64,000 nucleotides of DNA from Apostichopus japonicus (taxonomy: Eukaryota; Echinodermata; Holothuroidea; Aspidochirotida; Stichopodidae): the NCBI RefSeq assembly GCF_037975245.1, contig NC_092568.1:18559001-18623000 (forward strand), read 5' to 3'. Within the stretch, counting starts at the first letter, position 1. Each line of letters starts with the position of its first letter. Below the pieces are notes generated by a model that did not search any database, was not told the DNA's origin, and worked only from the letters and a program-made list of their open reading frames with translations. A program made the position numbers and the translations under genes. This document shows, in pieces, positions 56,946-64,000 of the stretch.

Positions 56946-59900
56946 TTAATATTTGTAGAACTTCTCTTGATGTTGTGACGATGTAGGACTACAATTCGAG
57001 TGCAAAAACTCCCTCATTCCTACTATACCTTTCATCCTTGCTGCCCTCCGTTCTTGGCCTACCTTGTGCAGATTGGCCGCTCTTAAACTTGGTGCCGCAG
57101 CCCTAGGTGCCTTTATAAAGATAAGAACAAAATAGAGTTGGCAAAAAAAAAAAAAAAAATTACAAAGAAATTTGCAAAATAATTTGAATCCATAAGATTA
57201 TTTAGGAATAAATGCTTTTCGATGTATCTTTATTCAAGTTTTGACTACAAGAAATGTCCAAGGAGGTCTTTTGTTGATTTTTACAGGAAAAATTCTACTC
57301 AGTCACTATTTCCTGAACAGAGACTCTTTTCAAACTCGCTCACATCAGTGACTTGTGCAAGAGGCTTTGATCTGCCACACTTTGTGGTACCTAGCTTGAT
57401 TGGACCTGTTTGCCTATTGCCTAGTTTGCATATTTAGAATTGGGGCTGAAGCCATTAATTGTTATTACTTATGAGGCTTTCCTATAGAATAAGTACAAAC
57501 AAACAGTACTGGATGACAATTGAGAAAACTCTTCATTTATCTCGAACATTTTCACAAATACATGTGGCCATATCTGGTGAAATGTGTTTTTTGAAAGGTG
57601 ACTGGTATTATTACTTACCATTAATTCCCCTTCCAACTCCAATGCGTTTCTTTCGAAGGACAAAAATTCATTTCCCTTGTCGTAATCTTGGGTTGCACTG
57701 GCAACGCTCATGATATGGTGACTTTTCCTGTCAAAGATTTGAAAGGAGATGAAATTTGAAATCCTGTGTATGATTTATGTAATTTAAGGTAAAGGAAATA
57801 TAATATGCTGCTAGCCCTCTCTTGTAGAGCCAATCATTAAAGCATCACTGCTGGTGATCAGATGACAAGGGACATATTCGAAAACTTTGAAGCTAGCCTT
57901 TCTTTTAAAGTGAGAAAAACGTGACATTGTGAAGAATTGACAGAATTCAGGGACAAATGACGAGATTGTTCGTAAAACCGTACAATCTAGATTTTTATGA
58001 ACCAGCAGTTCCTTTTTTGATTCTGGCGCTGATGACACTGGAGTTCCAACACTGAAGGAGATAAATACCAGGGCATCTCCAATAAGGGGCATGGTTGTTG
58101 TCATTCTCTGGAACCAATGAGTCTTAATGGCATTACAAAATGTGGTAGGGGTAGGGACACAAACACAGCTCTCAAAAGGTCACCCAGGCACTTTTTAAAG
58201 TGTGAAAGGACATCAAGGCAATGTTATGGTGATTGAGGTGTACGAATGCTTCATATATCCACATGTTGCCCCTAAAATGCTCTTTCAATAAATACTCATC
58301 TTTAGCTTTGTGGGAATTATATTTTGACAAATTGAGCAATCAGGTTTCATTCCTTTTTCCTTCTTTTTTGTGTGTGTGGAATTGGAGGTGGGGTGGGGGG
58401 GGGGTGGGCTTTAGTTAATGCCTACATGCTTCAGATTTTCAGTGTCCATGGAAGATGCCTTAGAAAAATTAATTATTCTAAACTTGTTGGCATCCAATGC
58501 ATTAAACTCATTTGTCCCTTGTTTAACTCAGTTAGAGTTAACAGTTGAAGGCTTATAGTCTTGTTGAAGGCCAAGACACTCCCACACGACTTTGCAACAC
58601 TTAAACCCTGGTCATTGGTAACTTGTGGCACCCACACACCAAAGTGTGTACAATTCAAACAATCCCTCCTGGGGCACTACAGTGCACCACATCTGTGTCC
58701 CCTGGGGGACTTCCCATAGGGTGCAGCCACAAATCTGGCGCACGCAAGTGTATTTACAAGTTTACTTCACAGGTCCCAATTTACACACCTGGGTGAAGGG
58801 AGGCAATGGAGATTAAGTGCCTTGCCCACGGACACAACTTAATGATCTGGCTTAGGAATCGAATCTGCAAACCTTAGAACACTGTCACAAGTCTGCCTTA
58901 ACCACTTGACCACAATGCTCTCAACGTTGAAGCCTGTAGGTATATAGTACTATCATAGTGCTCTGGTTTTTCAACGTGGGAGAAAATAAGACTAGTACTG
59001 TACAGAACTAACAGTCTACAGGTATCATATCAGTTTCGTTCTGCCACAATTTTATTCTCAAGGACGTCTGAAAAATAGACTTGGATAGCTTCATAATCTA
59101 GAGCATTACGAAGACACCTAAGACGACAAGGATAAATTAAAGAGCACAGCAGCTTTTGCAGACCGGTAATGCAGGATTTTACGGCAAATGTTACCGTCGT
59201 TGATCGGCAGAGTTTGGCAACGACTGCAAGTTTGCACTGCTGTAGCGACTATAAACCACAGGAAAGCAAACTGCAGTATTGAAAAATAGAACAGAGAGAG
59301 ATAATGGAGACTGTCATCCATTATGTATTAAAGTACACAAGCAGATGAGAACTTAACAAAAGTTTCGAAAAATTGTAGCTTTGACAAATTATAGATTGAT
59401 TTCTGAGGTACAAGGTAAGGGGTCAAGGTCAGGGGGAAAAGGTCCAAAAAATGGGGGGGGGGTGGTATTTTCCTGCCATGCTAGATGAGGATCACATGAT
59501 GTATACAGGGCATTAATGTTTCATTAGTTAGTGAAAAAAGTTTTATTAGTTAGTGAAAGCAAAGAATATTAGTCATATTACTAAACCAAATAAGTAAATA
59601 AAACCTGGAGGGCTACAGAATACCTTAATCTAGAGAGCAGTTTGCAAAGAGAAAGTACTTACAGATGCAATCTTGCTGCCAGGACATTTCCTGCTTTAGC
59701 CTTTGCAGCAGATTCCTTCATCGCCATGGCACCCACTACCGGAATATTCAAGTTCTGTTAGAGAGAATTTAAAGCTATGAAGTGCTAACATTTTCACCTT
59801 TTATTTTATCATTGTCATAATGATATAATTTCCCCCTTATTTTCAGCAATAGGTATAGACACTTAGGGTTCTATAATTGATGACATATAGGTATCACCAA

Positions 59901-62900
59901 ATGTCACAAATCAAATATCGCGCCATTCCCATCTAAGCATCTTTGACTATGTTGTTCAATTCACGGATACACATCTTTAGTGCCTGCAATGCCTCATAGA
60001 GTATCCTGGTGCACAGTCAACGCCCCATAGAATATCCAGGTGCACAGGCAACGCCCCACAGAATATTCAGGTGCACAGGCAACGCCCCATAGAATATCCA
60101 GGTGCACAGGCAACGCCCCATAGAATATCTTATTGCTCGTTCAAATTTAGAGCAATTTCTTTCTTCACTGTTGTGATTCTTCCGTGCTTCATCATTTCTG
60201 GTGTTTTAGATTGACTAAAGCTAACGTGTTACAGATTTACACTCTTGAGCAACTTTCATTTTTATTTGGCAAGTGCAGAAGCAGAGATTGTGACAAAGTC
60301 AATTCAAATGATATCGATTATAATGAATATGTTATGGTACTGAAGAGTACAAGTAAGAGATTAAGAATGACATATAGAATAACCACCACCCTAGACTTAT
60401 CTGAAAACCCAGAGCATAGATTGAGACTGGAGATTTCCATCTCATAGTTCTATACAAGCCTTCGGTTATATTTCTGTTCCAGCAACAATTTTCTTGACAT
60501 TATTAAACCAAAAAAGAAACAAAAAGGAGATATCTAACCGTTTCCATTTGATTTCTGTCAGATGTCGTCTCGCGTTTCTCTGTCAAAATCCGAAGAAATC
60601 TTCTCCCGTCTTTGGTGGTGTAACGAACTTGAATCTAAAAGCAAAGGCAACAATGCATTGGGTATTTTTTTTGAGGGGGGGGGGGCAATCTCAAAGCATA
60701 CTCGATTGCATTTTGGTTTTATTCATATTACTGTTTTATGAGAATTTCCAAGATTTGTCATAATTTTCACAGTTCTCATTGATAAACAAACAACCAATCA
60801 ATTTCAGGATAGAAGCACCTTGTTCTATCTAGCACGTATTGAATATTAATTCAATTCGTTTGCTTCACAATTAAAGTTTATTTGTAACAACAACCGACTT
60901 TTAGTTTGATGAATAGGAGACAAGAGAACCATCTTAGCAATGTCCTACAGTTTCATGATGTTTCATCTTTTCATTTCAAAATGGTTGCATTTCGTGAAAG
61001 GAAGCTATAGCCTCGTGAAAGTAAATAATATTTAGCTCTATTTCCATATTTTGTCATATCTCTCCAGGCAGCAATAACATGATCTCCTGTTTCAGATGAT
61101 TATTTAGATTCCTTTGTCAGCAATAGCAGTGATCAAACTTTCCAACATGTCATATAATTAGCAATTTACATCAACCCACCCCTTCCCCACTGTTCTACAA
61201 AACTATAACATTCTCTAGAAGTTTGTTTTGAAAATAATTAAAAGCTCATACGACCCATAAGATACTTTTAAAGAAGTAAATCTTGGCTCACCTGGAAAGG
61301 CAAAGCAGAAACTTCAGCATTTTGGAACTCTTCTTTCTTCTGGAATCTGAAGGTCAGTTCTGTGTATTTGTGTACATTCCCCAAACTGCATGAAGCAATA
61401 CTCTTCTTGTTGAACTCAATCTGTGTACATCAACAAACAATTATTCACAAAGAAAGATTCATAAAATATTAGGTGTACTGTCAGTTCCTTTCCAATATTA
61501 AAAGCAGTAAGCTTCCTAAAAGTCACTGCATGGCCACCTAGCTGGCCTGAACTGTACTCTTTTTTTCAGATTCGGCAGAAAGTCTGACAAACTTGATTTG
61601 TAATTCAAGTTATGATATGTTACAAGTTGCAAATGACCTTTGACCTCCGCCCAAAACAAAAGGATTCATGTAATCATGGTAGGGAAGCCGCATGCAAAAT
61701 ATGAGTACTGCAGATGTTACCTATCTTGAGATATGGTGTTTACAAGCTAGGGTGTAACACACACACACATGCCAACTTGATTACATAGGTTATTTGCCTG
61801 CCTACGGCAAGTAACCAAAAAGACAAAAATATTACTAAGGAAATAAACGTTGATTGTCCCTGAAGTTCTCAGTAGCTCATATTTTAGCCTAAGTTCCTTC
61901 CATGCCCGCTGTAAGAGTCAAAACTTTACTGGGGCAAACAATATGGGTGTTCCAAAATTTTCTCAGTGCAATATAACTTGAGACAAACTTTGCTGTATGT
62001 GTGAATTAGTTTTTAATATTACATGCACTGGGCAATCATTTGGGCACTGGGCGTATTTAGCCAGACAATATTTGGCTGGGTTTTAATATTACATGCACTG
62101 GGCAATCATGTGGGCACTGGGCGTATGTAGCCAGACAATATGTGGCTGACGTATTATTTATGACACACTGCATGTTTCCATCTTTGTCGTTAGTGAAAAC
62201 AAATTGCTACAATTCCCAAAATTCACCAAATATAGAATAACATTGATGTAGAGTTTCTATAAAAAACAATATCCTACATTGTTAAAACCTGCGAAAAATC
62301 CTCCCCAACCCCACCCCAATAAAAAATAGAAATATTTGATGAATAGTTGACGGTGGGGGCAGGATTTTACCTTTTCACTGACAAAGCAGAGGTAAGGATG
62401 AAGTATCGCTGTGACCTCGACACCGGTGGCGATAATTGCGTCCTGCATGAGTTCCCTCATCTTGTGGCTGAGTTCGTGAGGACTGAGAAGGTTAATAGTC
62501 CCACCAGTGATGGCAGCAGCCTTACTGACAGTCTCAAGCTCGTACTCTTGACCAGTCTGTATACCGATCACCGATATCGTTGTTTGTTGCTTCTGAGCAA
62601 TCTCTCCAATCTGTCAAGAGGGAAACCATGAGACACAATAACTTAGATAGATGGTTGACATTCTACACATGCCGTCCTTCCCCCCAGTGGCGGAGCGTCC
62701 ATACAGTCAGGGGTGGGCGGATGCCCCCCCTGACGGACTCAAATGGACTGCTGGCGCCCTTTCCAGCTTTTTACCACTTTTTACTTATTTGCGATTATTG
62801 ACTTTTTTATTGCGCTCTAATCTATTCATTGACATTTGTCACATTATCTGCAAATTAGCAAGGCCAGGAAAGGGTAATTTCCGGCGATCTAGGGAGTATC

Positions 62901-63721
62901 TTTTTTCAAAAATTTTCTGTACGCTCCGCGCCCAACAAAGGTGCTCCGCTTAGATAGTGTCGAAAGCACCCCTACAGACCATTCTCATTCCCCTGACCAA
63001 TACCCCTAGCTCCGCCACTGCTCCCCCCCCCCCATTATCTTTGGTACATGAACATGATTGGAGGTAAAACGCTGAAATAGTATCTCTTATCAGGGTGGCG
63101 AGTGAGCACAAGGTTAGATATCAATATGTCTGGATATCAGCAAGGCATTTGCGAGTTTCCTTCTTTCTAGTTTTTGGAAATTTCGAAAGAGCACAGAAAA
63201 TATCGGCTAGACAGAAGAAAACAAAAACGAAAAACAGTGGCCTCAGAAATACAAAGACTGCCCTCTATTTACTGAGTCGTCCTGCCCTAAGCTGTACATG
63301 GTCGCAACTAACTAATTAAACATTGTTTTGGTAGGCAGGTGCAAGTGAGAAGCTGTAATAGATTGGATACTGTGTAAAACAAACCATCGCACCCCATTTT
63401 TCAATGGCTACCATTCAGAAGGTGACGGTGAAAGGACTTCAAACAAAGTACACCCTTCTCAAGCTATGTACATATGGACAATGGAAAATTCAACAAAATG
63501 ACCACTGTCTGGAAATAAATATATGACGGCAGATTCTGACCTTATCATAAAATTCAGGATCTCCTGGCAAGCTTCCAATTCCTTGGTTAGGTTGTCCATC
63601 GGTACACAATACTATCTCTGAGCCTGGAGTCTTGCTCAAGAAACCCACACACATGGCCAAGGCAGGCCCCAGTGCTGTAGAGCCAGCAAGACGTAGGTTA
63701 GAGATCTGTCCTCGCAGAGCT
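56946..63721 (-). CDS. vWA/Sec23-trunk-like protein, C-terminal part (CpRas-like)
   Basis: Five minus-strand exons join in frame: 63721-63541, 62610-62371, 61420-61292, 59754-59663 and 57102-56946, ending TAA (265 residues); the 5' part is outside the window. All borders are AG/GT. The first exon has a MIDAS-like GSTALGPALAMCVGF and SEIVLCTDGQPNQGIG. The second continues TTISVIGIQTGQEYELETVS and AAITGGTINLLSPHEL, completing a von Willebrand A-type fold. The third is beta-rich (YTELTFRFQKKEEFQ). The last two are helical (AMKESAAKAKAGNVLAARLH), as in the C-terminus of Sec23/24-like proteins. As I know it, this order occurs in circularly permuted Ras (CpRas) proteins; the Ras part would lie upstream. 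A COPII role is not implied. Confidence 0.72.
58560..58925 (-). mobile_element. tRNA-derived SINE
   Basis: On the minus strand the head reads GTGGTCAAGTGGTTAAGGC (A-box-like) and GCAGATTCGATTCC (B-box-like), as in a tRNA gene. It is followed by the common metazoan SINE body GTGTCCGTGGGCAAGGCACTT. It lies in the last intron of the vWA gene, same orientation. Divergence from the boxes suggests an old copy. Confidence 0.7.
59990..60128. repeat. 31-bp minisatellite, about 4.5 units
   Basis: The unit is ATAGAATATCCAGGTGCACA followed by GGCAACGCCCC, repeated in tandem with few changes, inside an intron of the minus-strand gene. Confidence 0.9.
62018..62150. repeat. Tandem duplication, about 66-bp unit
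   Basis: Two adjacent copies share TTTTAATATTACATGCACTG, then GGCAATCAT(T/G)TGGGCACTGG and AGCCAGACAATAT. Differences are few, so the duplication is fairly recent. It is intronic. Confidence 0.85.
62685..63020. mobile_element. hAT-type MITE with 8-bp TSD
   Basis: Ends are CAGTGGCGGAGC and GCTCCGCCACTG, perfect 12-bp inverted repeats. The flanks CTTCCCCC (62677-62684) and CTCCCCCC (63021-63028) match at 7 of 8 bases. The interior is an inverted relative of 54044-54426 and contains a minus-oriented module (62866-62957). No coding capacity. Confidence 0.88.
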
Positions 63722-63773
63722 CTGAGGAGAGAATATATAGTTAGGTGTTGAATTTATGTGTAAAAGTAAGTTG

Positions 63774-63812
63774 GCCTGACGTTTCGATCCTAGCAGGATC
63801 TTCTTCAGAGGC
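63774..63812 (-). ncRNA. Hammerhead-ribozyme-like motif of a Penelope-type repeat
   Basis: On the minus strand, GCCT then CTGAAGA then A then GATCC-TGCTA-GGATC then GAAAC-GTC then AGGC. GCCT/AGGC can form stem I and GATCC/GGATC stem II. CTGANGA, GAAA and the GTC cleavage triplet are core hammerhead elements, and a minimal ACGT stem III is known from Penelope-like retroelements. One extra A after CTGAAGA departs from the consensus, so the copy may be inactive or only hammerhead-derived. No retroelement ORF is visible in the remaining 190 bp. Confidence 0.45.
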
Positions 63813-64000
63813 TAAATGACAAGTAACAGTAACAGAAGGGACAAAAACATGCACAGAATACAGACAGGTTAATGAGCACTGTGAACACAATGAGATAGAT
63901 GAACGGGGACAAGGGATGGAGAGAAGAATGCAACAGGGGAAGAGGAGAGGTAGGAGATAAACAGTGGAGGGACAAAGAGAGGATTAAAGGAACAGGGTAG

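Noticed and set aside
62347-62631. Plus-strand 94-residue frame
   Set aside because: It is the antisense shadow of the vWA exon 62371-62610, which has correct splice sites and phase on the minus strand.

Overview
This is a window of intron-rich, repeat-dense animal nuclear DNA. Coding exons are short (60-321 bp), have GT/AG borders, and are separated by introns of up to 13.5 kb. There are many microsatellites, hAT-type MITEs, SINE and LINE fragments. The style (dispersed GCGGAGCGCCACC stem-loop modules, poly-G tracts inside MITEs, a lineage-specific GPCR) suggests a marine invertebrate deuterostome, most likely an echinoderm and perhaps a sea cucumber. That taxonomic guess is an inference. 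No tRNA, rRNA, operon or CRISPR array was seen.

Layout. Positions 1-12886 are intergenic and hold only repeats. Positions 12887-44631 (+) carry one complete 19-exon gene whose exons join in frame into a 955-residue protein. It is a class C GPCR of the GABA-B receptor family: signal peptide, Venus-flytrap (VFT) ligand domain, seven transmembrane helices and a short cytoplasmic tail. Unexpectedly, a complete six-cysteine C-type lectin-like domain (CTLD), encoded by two exons forming a symmetrical phase 1-1 cassette, sits inside the last part of the VFT just before TM1. This is the most remarkable item in the window.

Intron 2 of that gene is 13.5 kb because of a roughly 12 kb DNA transposon (14482-26470). 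The transposon has 30-bp terminal inverted repeats (28 of 30 identical) and long subterminal repeat arrays, and it lies exactly between two blocks of (TATG)n. Inside it are a second GC-rich array-bounded element (about 15568-22097) with a decayed transposase-like gene on the minus strand, and, outside the inner element, a BEN-domain pseudogene (23837-24657, +). Other introns hold two LINE reverse-transcriptase fragments and a 77-bp minisatellite with five CACGTG E-boxes.

Positions 44632-56945 are intergenic: repeats, a tandem duplication interrupted by a hAT-like element with a perfect 8-bp target duplication, and a MITE with another perfect 8-bp target duplication. Positions 56946-63721 (-) are the last five exons (265 residues) of a second gene. 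It encodes a von Willebrand A / Sec23-trunk-like protein resembling the C-terminal half of circularly permuted Ras (CpRas-like) proteins; its 5' part lies beyond the window. Its introns contain a tRNA-derived SINE, a 31-bp minisatellite and another hAT MITE. A hammerhead-ribozyme-like motif typical of Penelope-like retroelements lies just upstream at 63774-63812 (-).
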